This document shows, one piece after another, positions 1 to 9,195 of a stretch of 64,000 nt of DNA. Position 1 is the first letter of the stretch, and the number at the start of each line of letters is the position of its first letter. The translations under genes and the position numbers were made by a program. A model generated the notes under the pieces. It had not been told where the DNA came from. It ran no database searches and saw nothing but the letters and a program-made list of their open reading frames with translations. The stretch lies in the NCBI RefSeq assembly GCF_007991215.1, contig NZ_BJXX01000068.1:1-64000 (forward strand). Reading direction: 5' to 3'. The stretch is from Aneurinibacillus danicus (GTDB lineage: Bacteria > Bacillota > Bacilli > Aneurinibacillales > Aneurinibacillaceae).

Positions 1-26
1 GTTAATACAAAAAGGGGAAGAGTAGC

Positions 27-1667
27 ATGAAAAAGAAAGTATACACTGTCCTGGTAGAGAATTTTAGAGAGTGGGGCGTAGAGCATGTTTTTGGAATCCC
101 GGGAAAGTCGATTTCTCCGCTTATGCTGGAAGTCAACAGTAAGGGCATTGAATATGTGCTGAGTCGACATGAAGCGGGGGCAGGTTTCGAGGCGGCAGGG
201 TATGCGCTAATGAAAAAAACGGTAGGTATCGCGATTGGAACGTCAGGGCCTGGTGGAACGAATTTTCTCACTGCCGCCGCCCAGGCGAAAGAGCATGAGA
301 TTCCGGTATTATTCATTACAGGGCATCCTTCCATGCAGGAGACAGGCCAGGCATTAGGCCAGGATTCGAGTCATTTCGGAGTGGATCTTGTGAAAATGTT
401 TGAACCGGTTACAAATTTCAGCGGATTTGTGTCGCGTGGCGATCTTCTGCACAGTTATCTTCACCATGCCTTAGAGAAAGCGTGGACAGGCACAAAGGGA
501 CCTGTTCATCTGTGCATCCCTTTTGATGTATTGATGGAAGAGATTGAAACTTTTTTACTCCCTTTACCTAATCACGTTTCTTCCGTGATATCTTCCGGAC
601 TGGAACAGGTGATTTCCCTGTTAAATGAAGCAAGGAAGCCTGTGCTTTTTATTGGGAAAGGGACCGTGGCAGCGGAAGCTTATGAAGAAGTACGTATTTT
701 GGCTGAGCATTGGCGAATTCCTGTGATTACGGCGCCCGGAGGAAAAGGGGCCTTTCCAACATTCCATCCTCTGTGCCTGGGGGGATTTGGGCTTGGCGGT
801 ACGGAAAAGGCGTCCAACTACTTGCGCTCCGGTGTCGATGTAATGGTTGTTGTCGGTTCGAGATTATGTGATATGGACTTATCGGGATTTGATAAGGAAA
901 TGTATCCCGAGAAAGTGGTGCAGTTTGAACAGGACCTTACGTTTATAGGAAAATCAATTCCCGTTCCTACCTATCCTGTGCTTGGTGATATTCGACAAAA
1001 CTTGCGGCAAGTAATAGAGAAGGCGGGGGCTTCTTCCCGCGATGACGATGATGTTCCTGTAATAGAAATAGAGAACATGAATGCAAAGAGTGCCGGTTTA
1101 TTGTCTGCTGTTCAGGCGATAAAATCGCTTCGCTCTTCATTGCCGGAAGACGCGGTTTTGTTTGGGGACGCCGGCAGTCATACGTTCTACGCGGTGCGCC
1201 ACTACGATATCTATAAACCGGGAACGTTTTATTTGGATGAGGTGTTCCTGGCAATGGGACATGCCATTGGCTATGCCATTGGGGCAAAAATGGCAGCGCC
1301 AGAGAAAGTGATTGCTTGTATAACGGGCGATGGATGCATGATGATGCATGGAACGGAGATTTCTACAGCGGTGAACCATCGGATTCCTGTTTTATTTATT
1401 GTATTGAATAACGGCCGGCTTGATATGGTGGATAAAGGGATGTCGTACAATACGGGCCGCTCGGTGGGAGCCGTCTATGATGTTCCTTTGAATGTAAGCA
1501 AGTTTGCTCAATCTATGGGCGCTTACGCTGCTTGCTGCCATACAGAAAACGATATTCGGGAAGCGATCGCTTCGGCTTTGAAAGCGAACGGTCCGACTGT
1601 GATTGAGATTATGGTGAATCCAATGGAAGTCCCGCCAATTTTGACAAGATTGCTAACGATGGCCTAA
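27..1667 (+). CDS. Thiamine-diphosphate-dependent enzyme, acetolactate synthase-like
   Basis: A 546-residue protein with the three-domain layout of the acetolactate synthase/benzoylformate decarboxylase superfamily: an N-terminal pyrimidine-binding domain with the cofactor-activating Glu (E49 in SRHEAGAGF), a central domain, and a C-terminal pyrophosphate domain whose GDG (434-436) is followed after 24 residues by NN (461-462), the classic metal/ThDP motif. Length is usual for the family. The start is preceded by AAAGGGGAAG. The exact substrate cannot be read from sequence; no acetolactate synthase small subunit follows, so a catabolic 2-oxoacid decarboxylase or lyase is as likely as a biosynthetic role. 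A carboxymuconolactone-decarboxylase-like gene lies just downstream, probably in the same transcript. Confidence 0.85.
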   Translation: MKKKVYTVLVENFREWGVEHVFGIPGKSISPLMLEVNSKGIEYVLSRHEAGAGFEAAGYALMKKTVGIAIGTSGPGGTNFLTAAAQAKEHEIPVLFITGHPSMQETGQALGQDSSHFGVDLVKMFEPVTNFSGFVSRGDLLHSYLHHALEKAWTGTKGPVHLCIPFDVLMEEIETFLLPLPNHVSSVISSGLEQVISLLNEARKPVLFIGKGTVAAEAYEEVRILAEHWRIPVITAPGGKGAFPTFHPLCLGGFGLGGTEKASNYLRSGVDVMVVVGSRLCDMDLSGFDKEMYPEKVVQFEQDLTFIGKSIPVPTYPVLGDIRQNLRQVIEKAGASSRDDDDVPVIEIENMNAKSAGLLSAVQAIKSLRSSLPEDAVLFGDAGSHTFYAVRHYDIYKPGTFYLDEVFLAMGHAIGYAIGAKMAAPEKVIACITGDGCMMMHGTEISTAVNHRIPVLFIVLNNGRLDMVDKGMSYNTGRSVGAVYDVPLNVSKFAQSMGAYAACCHTENDIREAIASALKANGPTVIEIMVNPMEVPPILTRLLTMA

Positions 1668-1704
1668 CCTGCCGCATTCTATTAAGGAAATGAGAGGTAA
1701 ATCA

Positions 1705-2094
1705 ATGATGTCTTCTGCACGTTATGAAGCTGGTATGGAAACACTGAGAAAGATGGTAAGTGAGGAAATCCTTTCTCAGACAGTAGAGCACGTTAAGAAA
1801 TTCGATCCGGATTTTTCTAATATGATTGTGGAATTTGCTTTCGGTGATATTTATTCCCGCCCCGGGCTTGATCTTAAACAGCGGGAGCTTATCACAATCG
1901 CTTCTCTTATTACGCAGGGAGCGGAATCCCAACTGTCGTTTCATATTCATGGCGCTCTTAAAGCAGGCCTTACACCAAAAGAGATTGTGGAAGCCGTCAT
2001 GCATTGTGTACCTTACGCTGGATTTCCAAAAGCCCTGGGTGCTTTGGGAGTTGTGATGAATATATTCAATGAGCTTGGCATTAAGCATAGATAA
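1705..2094 (+). CDS. Carboxymuconolactone decarboxylase family protein
   Basis: A small all-helical protein (130 residues from the chosen start) resembling the gamma-carboxymuconolactone decarboxylase/AhpD fold (ELITIASLITQGAESQLSFHIHGA region followed by GLTPKEIVEAV, shown here in pieces of the family pattern). It lacks the CxxC peroxidatic pair of AhpD, so it fits the decarboxylase branch. ATG at 1705 is chosen over the upstream in-frame ATG at 1690 because GAGAGG sits about 7 bases before it. It is 37 bases downstream of the ThDP enzyme and followed by a strong terminator, so the two probably form a short operon. A degraded inverted copy of its 3' end lies at about 4145-4239. Confidence 0.8.
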   Translation: MMSSARYEAGMETLRKMVSEEILSQTVEHVKKFDPDFSNMIVEFAFGDIYSRPGLDLKQRELITIASLITQGAESQLSFHIHGALKAGLTPKEIVEAVMHCVPYAGFPKALGALGVVMNIFNELGIKHR

Positions 2095-2101
2095 AATAAA
2101 G

Positions 2102-2146
2102 ACAGGCTGGATGATGAGATGTCATCCGGCCTGTTTTTATTTTTTA
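2102..2146 (+). terminator. Rho-independent terminator after the CMD gene
   Basis: ACAGGCTGGATGAT (2102-2115) pairs with GTCATCCGGCCTGT (2121-2134) with G-U wobbles, followed by a T-rich tract. An inverted, diverged copy of this hairpin occurs at 4150-4178. Confidence 0.85.
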
Positions 2147-2385
2147 ATAAAAAATCATTTATCTGAATAATTACAAAAAAATGGGTAATAAGCTATAAAT
2201 GAGCAAAAACAGCTAAAGATATTTACAGTAAAAGTAGACAAACATCACCTTATGCTAGTTTTAGCTGAGCTAAAATCAAGAGCAAAATATACACGGTTAC
2301 ATGGAGAGCTTGTTATCTTAAGAAATTTTATTTTGTCATACCGATAGATAGGACAATAGGTATGCAGAGTCTTAGGGGGAACCTC

Positions 2386-4123
2386 ATGAAGAGGCTATTA
2401 TTTTTCACGCTCACCGCACTTTTTGTGGTTACTGTCATTTTTCTTCAAAAGGAGTTAGAGTCGGATGTGCGGAATACTGTAGATATGAAGGAAAAATACG
2501 TAGATATCAGCAAATTTGGAGCTAAAGCGGATGATGAAATCGACGACTCTCAGGCAATTATGGATGCGATACGAACAGTGGATAATGCAGGAGGCGGTAT
2601 CGTCCATATTCCGGAAGGCACCTATAAGCTTACTTCTGTCAACGTGGCTGTAACTCACCCAATTTCAATCACAGGCGAGCAGGGCACCGTGCTTGACGGG
2701 AAACAGTCTACAAAACAATATTTATTTAATATTGAGGGAACTAGAGAGAAATCAGCACCACTGCTTGCTGACGCAGTTAAGAATAAGAAAACGATTCAGG
2801 CAGCGCTTTCCGTAAAACCCGGGGATATTGTTTTGTTTCGTTCGAACGAGCTGTTCAATCCCGTGCGTAACTACTATTACCGCGGGGAAATGGCAGAAGT
2901 AGAATCTGTATCCGGAAGTGAGATGACTTTTAAAAACGGATTGTTTGACGCTTACCGCTCCTCATCTACCGTCATCTACAAACTGAATATGCCAAAGATA
3001 AGCATAACAGGGCTGAAAATTATACGCGATTCCAACCATGCCGGACTTACCATAAATTACGCCAGGAATGTATATCTCAGCAATGTCGAAGTATTCGGAG
3101 CACGTGAGAGAGGCATCGGAGTATCTTATATACGGCGGGACGATCGAAAACATTGAAGCCAGTGATTGTTGGTACGAGGGAAGAGGAACAAGCTACGGAC
3201 TATCTATCGCTTCCTCCCAGCACCTAACCGTCCGGAATAGCTGGCTGCACGGCGGAAGACACGGAATTTCTCTCGGAGGTCAGGAACCGGTACGAGACAT
3301 TTTAATTACAAATAATGTTATCGATAACTATACCGACTCCCGGGTGGGTGCTTTTAACACGCACGAAAACGTGGAATATATCACAGTGTCTGAAAATCGT
3401 ATTCTTAATGGCGTTTCTACCGTCGGAGACCATCTTGTTTATGAGGATAACGACATTGAATTAAGAACCGATTATCCGGGAATCATCGTGAAGCAAAACT
3501 GGCATTTAGAGCATCTGGTGTTTCGTAATAACAGGATTACATCACCCAGTTACGGAAGTTTACTTGAGACATACCTGTCTTCCCTCGAAGTGAAAGAGTT
3601 CATTATCGAAGGAAACACAATTTGTTCCGATTTGGCGGGAATAGGTATTAAACCCCGCATGAAAACAGCAGTAAATACTAAAATTAAAAATGTAACCATT
3701 AAGAATAACGATGTCGTGTCTACTAAAGACAGCGCCATCTCCATACGTGCTCAGGAGGGAACGACCATTGCAGTCGAGAATATGGAGATTGACGAGGGAA
3801 CGTATAAGTCCCTCTATAACAAAGGGATTTTCTCTCAGGTATCCCCTTTCTCGGGAAGCGTTACGATTTCTAATACTAAGATCAGCACGGAGAAAGCGGC
3901 TGAGTATGGTATGCTGCTGATTAATTTCAGCCAGATTGCTATTGACGGTTCTAACCTTCAGGGTCCTGCAAATCTGGGTTCCTATAATTGCTTTCAGTAT
4001 GCGGATAGCGTAATAGTTAGGAATAGCACTCTCGGCAACTGGGGTTATAAGAATGGGGTTCGGACCTATAATGTTCCTCGTGTACAGTTGGAGAATAACG
4101 CTTACATAAATACTCCTTCATAA
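2386..4123 (+). pseudogene. Right-handed beta-helix (pectate-lyase-like) protein, interrupted by a frameshift
   Basis: Two overlapping reading frames together make one protein. The first begins at ATG 2386 after AGGGGG with a membrane anchor or signal (MKRLLFFTLTALFVVTVIF), then a Pectate_lyase_3 domain starting YVDISKFGAKADDEIDDS and GGGIVHIPEGTY. It stops near 3156 after GIGVSYI. The second frame continues the beta-helix coils from YGGTIENIEAS at about 3130 to the end at 4123. The sequence passes from frame 1 to frame 2, as expected from one extra base around 3118-3135. The intact product would be an exported or surface polysaccharide-binding, -lyase or -hydrolase protein; no catalytic residues are assigned. 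A sequencing error or a real inactivating mutation are both possible. The 2147-2385 gap upstream is AT-rich with no convincing gene. Confidence 0.75.
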
Positions 4124-4144
4124 TGTTTGATTTTATCCAAGAAT

Positions 4145-4239
4145 ACTACAGGCCAGATGATATATTCTCATCCGGCCTCTCTTTATTTTACCTATGCTTA
4201 ATGCCAAGCTCACTGAATATATTCATTACAACTCCAAAG
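4145..4239 (-). pseudogene. Inverted relic of the CMD gene 3' end plus its terminator
   Basis: Read on the minus strand, 4239 to about 4191 matches the last 49 bases of the CMD gene (2046-2094) at all but three positions, one a deleted base. The match continues through the stop region into the terminator. Only about 16 codons remain, so nothing functional is encoded. It abuts an IS630-like transposase scrap, suggesting rearrangement at this site. Confidence 0.8.
4150..4192 (+). terminator. Terminator-like hairpin after the beta-helix gene (copy of the 2102 terminator)
   Basis: AGGCCAGATGA (4150-4160) pairs with TCATCCGGCCT (4168-4178) with one mismatch and is followed by a T-rich run. It is part of the inverted relic of the CMD gene end and may now terminate the beta-helix transcript. 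Confidence 0.6.
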
Positions 4240-4362
4240 TTGCTGGATTCGTTTTTTAGCTGTAAAATTTGGATCGTTCGATTCTTTCCAGGTTTTTGTG
4301 TGCTGGTAGGTAATGTTGGCTTCCTCTAAAATCACGCGAATGGTTTCGATGCGAATAGATTT
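4240..4362 (-). pseudogene. IS630-family transposase fragment
   Basis: The minus strand encodes KSIRIETIRVILEEANITYQ followed by HTKTWKESNDPNFTAKK and RIQQ. This is the winged-helix end and the TKTWKxSxDPxF linker typical of IS630/Tc1-like transposases. A stop lies just upstream in the same frame, and the homology ends where the CMD relic starts, so only about 40 codons survive. No terminal inverted repeats or TA duplications were identified. Confidence 0.65.
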
Positions 4363-4462
4363 GCCAGGCCTTTTTTATTCCGCGATGAATAAGGGTGTTT
4401 GTTTCCAAGATCTGATTAGATGATCCTGGGTCTATTTGTGAGAATACCAGCTTCAAGATAAT

Positions 4463-4933
4463 TTACTCTTTTAATAAAACATCATCTCTTGTATAAGTAT
4501 CTACATTTTTTGCAGTAGCAAAATATCGATATCCACTCGTTCCATTACTTCTAGATGAGATAAGCTGTACACAGTATACATATCTTCCATCATTATATTT
4601 GTAAATTGTAATGTAGGACGTTGAATGATAAGGATTTTTATTGGAGGGAGAAATTAATTTGTCTAGATAACCAGCAGAAGTAAGATCATCTAAGTTTAGT
4701 TGACACTTTTGTACTGTAGGCCATGCTACTTCAAATTTAGGATTTTCAGTTGCTATATATTGTTTTGCTGCAGCGGCCACTTGTTTAGCACTCGCGATTA
4801 TGGCATCCTTTTTTGCATTGTCGATAATATTTCCGACTACTGGAATAGCAATTGCAAAAATGATTCCTAAAATTACGATTGTGGTAAGGAGTTCAATTAG
4901 GGTAAGTCCCTTTTGATTTTTTAATATTCCCAT
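4463..4933 (-). CDS. Type IV pilin-like / pseudopilin protein
   Basis: A 156-residue protein with a class III prepilin signal: short basic leader MGILKNQKG, then LTLIELLTTIVILGIIFAIAIP with Glu at mature position +5, which predicts cleavage after Gly9 by a prepilin peptidase. The mature part has the usual long N-terminal helix followed by a small globular domain containing two Cys (KCQLN and VYCVQ), which may form a disulfide. It lies 80 bases downstream of a sugar transferase on the same strand, an unusual place for a lone pilin. No assembly ATPase, platform protein or peptidase is in the window, so it would depend on a machine encoded elsewhere, for example a ComG-type system. Confidence 0.8.
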   Translation of the reverse strand: MGILKNQKGLTLIELLTTIVILGIIFAIAIPVVGNIIDNAKKDAIIASAKQVAAAAKQYIATENPKFEVAWPTVQKCQLNLDDLTSAGYLDKLISPSNKNPYHSTSYITIYKYNDGRYVYCVQLISSRSNGTSGYRYFATAKNVDTYTRDDVLLKE

Positions 4934-5013
4934 AAAAGATCACCAAGACCATTTTAGTATTAATTTGTATATCTTGTTGATATTTAACAGCAAGTACAAC
5001 GTAATATGAAGTT

Positions 5014-5634
5014 TCAATCTTTCTGTTCGCTACTTAATGTATTATCCGAATAATTTTTTGTATAGATACCCTGAGGAAAAGCAAGCAGCCATATTGTTTT
5101 TAAAGTAATAATGAAATCTAGCCATATTGAATAATTTTCTATATAGTAAATATCTAGTCGTATCCGTTCATCCCAATTAATGGAATTCCTCCCGTGAACC
5201 TGTGCATATCCTGTAATACCGGGTTTCATATTCAGTCTGCGTATTTGTTCATCAGTGTATTTTTCAACTTGATATAACAAAGTAGGCCTTGGGCCGATAA
5301 AACTCATATCCCCTTTAACAATATTGAAGAATTGAGGAATTTCATCCAAACTCCATTTCCTTAATATTTTACCTATATTCGTAATCCTTGTATCCCCTTC
5401 ATATACATTAAAGTCAGATTCACTATTATGTCTGACATTATGTATCATCGTCCTAAATTTATAAATGGTAAATAATTTCTTTTTATATCCTACCCTTTCC
5501 TGTTTGAAAATAATGGGACCTGGCGAATCGATTTTTATAAGCAGGGCGATGATGAGAAATAACGGCATTAAGACAATCAGTAAAATACAGGCTATCGCAC
5601 GATCGGTTGCATATTTAGCTTTTATTTGCAACAT
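5014..5634 (-). CDS. Initiating sugar transferase (polyprenyl-phosphate sugar-1-phosphate transferase, PglC/EpsL-like)
   Basis: A 206-residue monotopic phosphoglycosyl transferase of the bacterial sugar transferase family. One hydrophobic segment (about 13-34) is followed by the family landmarks DSPGPIIFKQERVG, YKFRTMI, DEIPQFFNIVKGDMSFIGPRP and GITGYAQVHGRN. It transfers a sugar-1-phosphate from a UDP-sugar to undecaprenyl phosphate at the inner membrane face, starting the repeat unit. The short form lacks the large N-terminal membrane domain of WbaP/WcaJ. It follows an aminotransferase and a 4,6-dehydratase, so a di-N-acetylated sugar such as diNAcBac or a related amino sugar is the likely first sugar (inference). 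RBS: GGAGAGGAG. Confidence 0.9.
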   Translation of the reverse strand: MLQIKAKYATDRAIACILLIVLMPLFLIIALLIKIDSPGPIIFKQERVGYKKKLFTIYKFRTMIHNVRHNSESDFNVYEGDTRITNIGKILRKWSLDEIPQFFNIVKGDMSFIGPRPTLLYQVEKYTDEQIRRLNMKPGITGYAQVHGRNSINWDERIRLDIYYIENYSIWLDFIITLKTIWLLAFPQGIYTKNYSDNTLSSEQKD

Positions 5635-5725
5635 GCTACTCCTCTCCCCTACACTCCTTCTTCCCCTCGTTGGAAATATTCTTTCGCATAATGAACCAGT
5701 GCACGTGAAACAAAAATCTTTCCTT

Positions 5726-6880
5726 TTATATTTTCCTTTTTTGAGCCAATCTCTTCTTTATGCAATTAATAATGTACCCTTGATCCTCGTACGACAAATT
5801 TGAACCAGACGGAAGACAAAGACCGGTGGCAAATAAAGACTCAGATATTTTTTCTTTCTCGCTATGGGGATAAAAAGTTTTATCCCGGAATATCGGCTGC
5901 ATATGAAGCGGCTTCCATATAGGTCTTGATTCAATACCATTGTTGTTGAGTTCTTCTACAAGTTGGGCTGCGGATACCGGACTTATATCCGGGTCAATTG
6001 TCATCGCGGTTAACCAACGTGTTGAACGTCCTCCATCAACTTCAGGCATAAAAGATATACCTTCAATTGAGTATAAGGCTTCGTAATAACGCTCAAAAAT
6101 CTTTCTTCTTTTGGATATATACTCATTCAATACGAGCAATTGGCCTCTACCAATACCAGCTAATATATTACTCATACGGTAATTATATCCTAATACGCTG
6201 TGCTGATAATGCAAAGCTGGATCGCGTGCTTGTGTAGCCAAAAATCTTGCTTGTTCTAAGGCCTCTAAATTCTTGGATACAAGCATTCCACCACCCGAGG
6301 TTGTAATAATTTTATTTCCATTGAAAGAGTAAATTCCAAATTCGCCGAACGTTCCACTTGAGCGTCCTTTATATATAGCTCCTAATGATTCGGCTGCATC
6401 TTCAATAATTGGAATATCATAGTGATCACATAATTCAAGAATTGGATCCATATCCGCGCTCTGGCCGTAAAGATTTACCACAATTACCGCTTTGGGTAGC
6501 TTTCCTTTCTTTTCTGCTTCTTCCAATGCATATTGAAGAGCCCTAGGTGACATGTTCCAGCTTTGTGGCTCAGAATCTATGAAAACAGGAGTAGCCCCCT
6601 GATATATCACAGGGCTTACGCTGGCAATAAAAGTAAGAGAAGAGCAAAATATAATGTCTCCTGCTTTGACGTCTAACAATCGAAGAGCTAGATGTATAGC
6701 TGCAGTACCTGAACTCAGTGCAACCGCTCCATTTGCCCCTACGTATTCAGCTAACTCGTTTTCAAACGCAGTAATATGGGGGCCTACCGGAGCAATCCAG
6801 TTTTCATCAAATGCCTGCTTTATGTAATGTAATTCATAGTTCCCCATGTGTGGAGGTGAAAGATAAATCTTTTTTCTCAT
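5726..6880 (-). CDS. DegT/DnrJ/EryC1-family PLP-dependent sugar aminotransferase
   Basis: 384 residues with the sugar-aminotransferase signature: SSGTAAIHLALRLL in the cofactor pocket, EDAAES (D161) contacting the pyridine nitrogen, and K190 in YSFNGNKIITT as the Schiff-base lysine. It should aminate the 4-keto sugar made by the dehydratase encoded immediately upstream (stop and start 17 bases apart), as PglE does after PglF or EpsN after EpsC. No PglD/EpsM-type acetyltransferase lies in this arm; the left-handed beta-helix acetyltransferase at 20725 might serve both arms. Confidence 0.9.
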   Translation of the reverse strand: MRKKIYLSPPHMGNYELHYIKQAFDENWIAPVGPHITAFENELAEYVGANGAVALSSGTAAIHLALRLLDVKAGDIIFCSSLTFIASVSPVIYQGATPVFIDSEPQSWNMSPRALQYALEEAEKKGKLPKAVIVVNLYGQSADMDPILELCDHYDIPIIEDAAESLGAIYKGRSSGTFGEFGIYSFNGNKIITTSGGGMLVSKNLEALEQARFLATQARDPALHYQHSVLGYNYRMSNILAGIGRGQLLVLNEYISKRRKIFERYYEALYSIEGISFMPEVDGGRSTRWLTAMTIDPDISPVSAAQLVEELNNNGIESRPIWKPLHMQPIFRDKTFYPHSEKEKISESLFATGLCLPSGSNLSYEDQGYIINCIKKRLAQKRKI

Positions 6881-6897
6881 ATCTCTTTTCCTCTAGT

Positions 6898-8793
6898 TTA
6901 TTTGTTAATTAATTGATATTTCTGAACACACTGAACATCCTTCTGTTCTTTTTCGTTTACTTTCCACTGAAAATTTGGAACAATCGTCTTTAAAGTCATT
7001 CGTATTTCTTCGGAATTGGAACTTATTGCTTCCTCTAATTGTTTTATATAAAAATCAATTTCTTGTTTTAAAAACAATTCGGGTTGAGCGATAAAAATCC
7101 GGTTATGCTGGGTTGCTCTGGTCCCTTCTTGTGAAGTAAGAAGTTCTTCATACAATTTCTCCCCTGGACGAATACCTGTATATACAATCTCAATGTCTTT
7201 ATCAGGTTCAAAACCGGATAAACGAATCAAGTCCCTTGCTAATTGATCTATTTTTACTGGTGAACCCATATCAAGCAAGAAGAGTTCGCCGCTTTTTGAA
7301 AACGCTCCGGCTTGAATAACAAGTTGGGCAGCTTCTGGAATTGTCATGAAATATCGAACCATTTCCGGATGTGTTACCGTTACAGGTCCTCCGTTAGCGA
7401 TTTGTCTTTTAAAGAGGGGGATTACACTTCCCCTGCTTCCCAGTACATTTCCAAATCGTACAATGGAAAAATTTGTTTCACTCTGATTATTAATGCCCTG
7501 AATAACCATTTCCGCCACCCGTTTTGTCACTCCCATAATACTAGTAGGATTTACGGCTTTATCAGAGGACACCATAACAAATCGTTCAACTTTATATTTA
7601 TCAGCCATTTCCGCTATATTTTTTGTACCGAACACATTGTTCTTAATCGCTTCAGCAGGATAAAGCTCCATTAGGGGAACATGTTTGTGAGCAGCAGCAT
7701 GAAATACGACCTGCGGAGAATAGGAAGCAAATAGTTTTTCCATACACTTCTTATCCTGAATGTCTGCAATAATAGGTACCAAATGTATGTTGCATTTTCT
7801 TTCTAACAAGTCTTGATAAATCTTATAAATGCTATTTTCGCCATGACCGAGCAGTAACAGTTTACTTGGTTTAAATTGAACAATTTGTCTACAAAGTTCT
7901 GAACCGATGGAGCCTCCTGCCCCTGTTACCAGAATGACTCTGTCCGAAATATAGCTGGCAATTCCGCCCAAATCTATGGAGACCGGTTCCCGTCCCAATA
8001 AGTCTTCTACATCAATGTCTCGAATGGTCTGTATTGATATTTTTCCGCTAACCATATCAGAGATACTGGGGAGAATTTTAACATAGCATGCAGTTTCCTT
8101 ACAAATATCTATAATTTTTTTAATTTCGGATTTAGGAACCGAAGGCATTGCGATAATAAGAGTGGAAATATTATATTTCTCCACAGATTCCTTAATTTTT
8201 TCTCTTCCTCCTAGTATTGTTAGACCATTAATCTGCAAATTCTTTTTGAATGGATCATCATCAATAAAAGCAACTGGATAGATATCACTGTTCGCTGCTT
8301 GTTTTAATTCTTGAAGTACAAATCTTCCCGCACTTCCCGCCCCAACAATAAGGGCTCGGTTAGCCGCAGGCTCCCTTTTTTTCGAGGGAACGTATGCATC
8401 TCCATACATTCTCCCCATAAAACGTGATGCGCCAAAAGTAAGTAAACACAGCATAAATGACAATATATATGAAGAAATCGATATATTTTTTTTAATAAAA
8501 ATCTCATTCATTAATACAAAACAAATTGTGCCTATAAAAATAGATTTAAATATAGAATACAATTCGCCGATGCTGGCATAGCGCCATACCCGACGATAAA
8601 TATTAAAATATGCAAAAGAAACCCATTGGAAAATAATCATACCGCCAATCATATAAAGAACCGTAGTCCAATGTTCTGACGGAATTTGAAACTCAAAACG
8701 CAGGGCATAAGCTACTAATATACTTCCCGTAATTAATATACAATCCCCAAAAATTAAAAAAATCTTAGAGATTTGACGATGCAACAAATTCAT
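6898..8793 (-). CDS. Membrane-anchored nucleoside-diphosphate-sugar 4,6-dehydratase/epimerase (PglF/CapD/EpsC-like)
   Basis: A 631-residue protein with four predicted membrane helices in the first 125 residues, a CoA-binding-like Rossmann domain (RALIVGAGSAGRFVL) and a C-terminal short-chain dehydrogenase domain with VTGAGGSIGSELC for NAD(P) and VSSDKAVNPTSIMGVTK, where the classical Tyr of YxxxK is replaced by Met, as in membrane UDP-GlcNAc 4,6-dehydratases. It is the first gene of the leftward arm, with RBS GGGAGGAG 4 bases before ATG. Product: probably a UDP-4-keto-6-deoxy-HexNAc for the next gene. The stereochemistry cannot be decided from the sequence. Confidence 0.9.
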   Translation of the reverse strand: MNLLHRQISKIFLIFGDCILITGSILVAYALRFEFQIPSEHWTTVLYMIGGMIIFQWVSFAYFNIYRRVWRYASIGELYSIFKSIFIGTICFVLMNEIFIKKNISISSYILSFMLCLLTFGASRFMGRMYGDAYVPSKKREPAANRALIVGAGSAGRFVLQELKQAANSDIYPVAFIDDDPFKKNLQINGLTILGGREKIKESVEKYNISTLIIAMPSVPKSEIKKIIDICKETACYVKILPSISDMVSGKISIQTIRDIDVEDLLGREPVSIDLGGIASYISDRVILVTGAGGSIGSELCRQIVQFKPSKLLLLGHGENSIYKIYQDLLERKCNIHLVPIIADIQDKKCMEKLFASYSPQVVFHAAAHKHVPLMELYPAEAIKNNVFGTKNIAEMADKYKVERFVMVSSDKAVNPTSIMGVTKRVAEMVIQGINNQSETNFSIVRFGNVLGSRGSVIPLFKRQIANGGPVTVTHPEMVRYFMTIPEAAQLVIQAGAFSKSGELFLLDMGSPVKIDQLARDLIRLSGFEPDKDIEIVYTGIRPGEKLYEELLTSQEGTRATQHNRIFIAQPELFLKQEIDFYIKQLEEAISSNSEEIRMTLKTIVPNFQWKVNEKEQKDVQCVQKYQLINK

Positions 8794-8908
8794 CTTACTC
8801 CTCCCGCATATTTTATCTCCTCCTGAGAAAATAGTCCTGGGTTAAAAATGCAGAAAATACAAGTTCAAAATCAGAAATATTGAATACCTATGTCTTTTAT
8901 ACTAAATT

Positions 8909-8937
8909 ATTATACCATATTTTTCTTTTTTTAAAAA
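8909..8937 (-). promoter_or_regulatory. Possible sigma-A promoter for the leftward polysaccharide arm
   Basis: On the minus strand TATAAT (8914-8909) is present, with a poor -35 (TTTTTA) 17 bases upstream. It would give a leader of about 110 bases. Only the -10 is convincing. Confidence 0.35.
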
Positions 8938-9160
8938 TGTTTGTATAAAAAAACTATAAAATGTATTGATATAGTAAAAAGTATCTAGTCAAGGTGAATA
9001 ATCGATTAAAAGTTGCTAAAACAAAATTAAGATAAAATTTTAGAGGATATATCAGAATATCTTCTTATATAGCCTATTTAGCATGTTTTTATTAGTTAAA
9101 AAGATTTATTTTGTGTTATTTATTTTAATTCTTTTTACCTGTAATTATTGATTATTTTTA

Positions 9161-9189
9161 TTGAAATCAAATGATATTTGAACTATAAT
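9161..9189 (+). promoter_or_regulatory. Sigma-A promoter for the rightward polysaccharide operon
   Basis: TTGAAA (9161-9166), a 17-base spacer and a perfect TATAAT (9184-9189). It is the best promoter match in the 741-base gap between the divergent arms. Confidence 0.7.
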
Positions 9190-9195
9190 GTTGCA

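Noticed and set aside
4256-4456. 66-codon minus-strand frame near the IS630 scrap
   Set aside because: The transposase homology is in a different minus frame, which is broken by a stop; this frame has no RBS.
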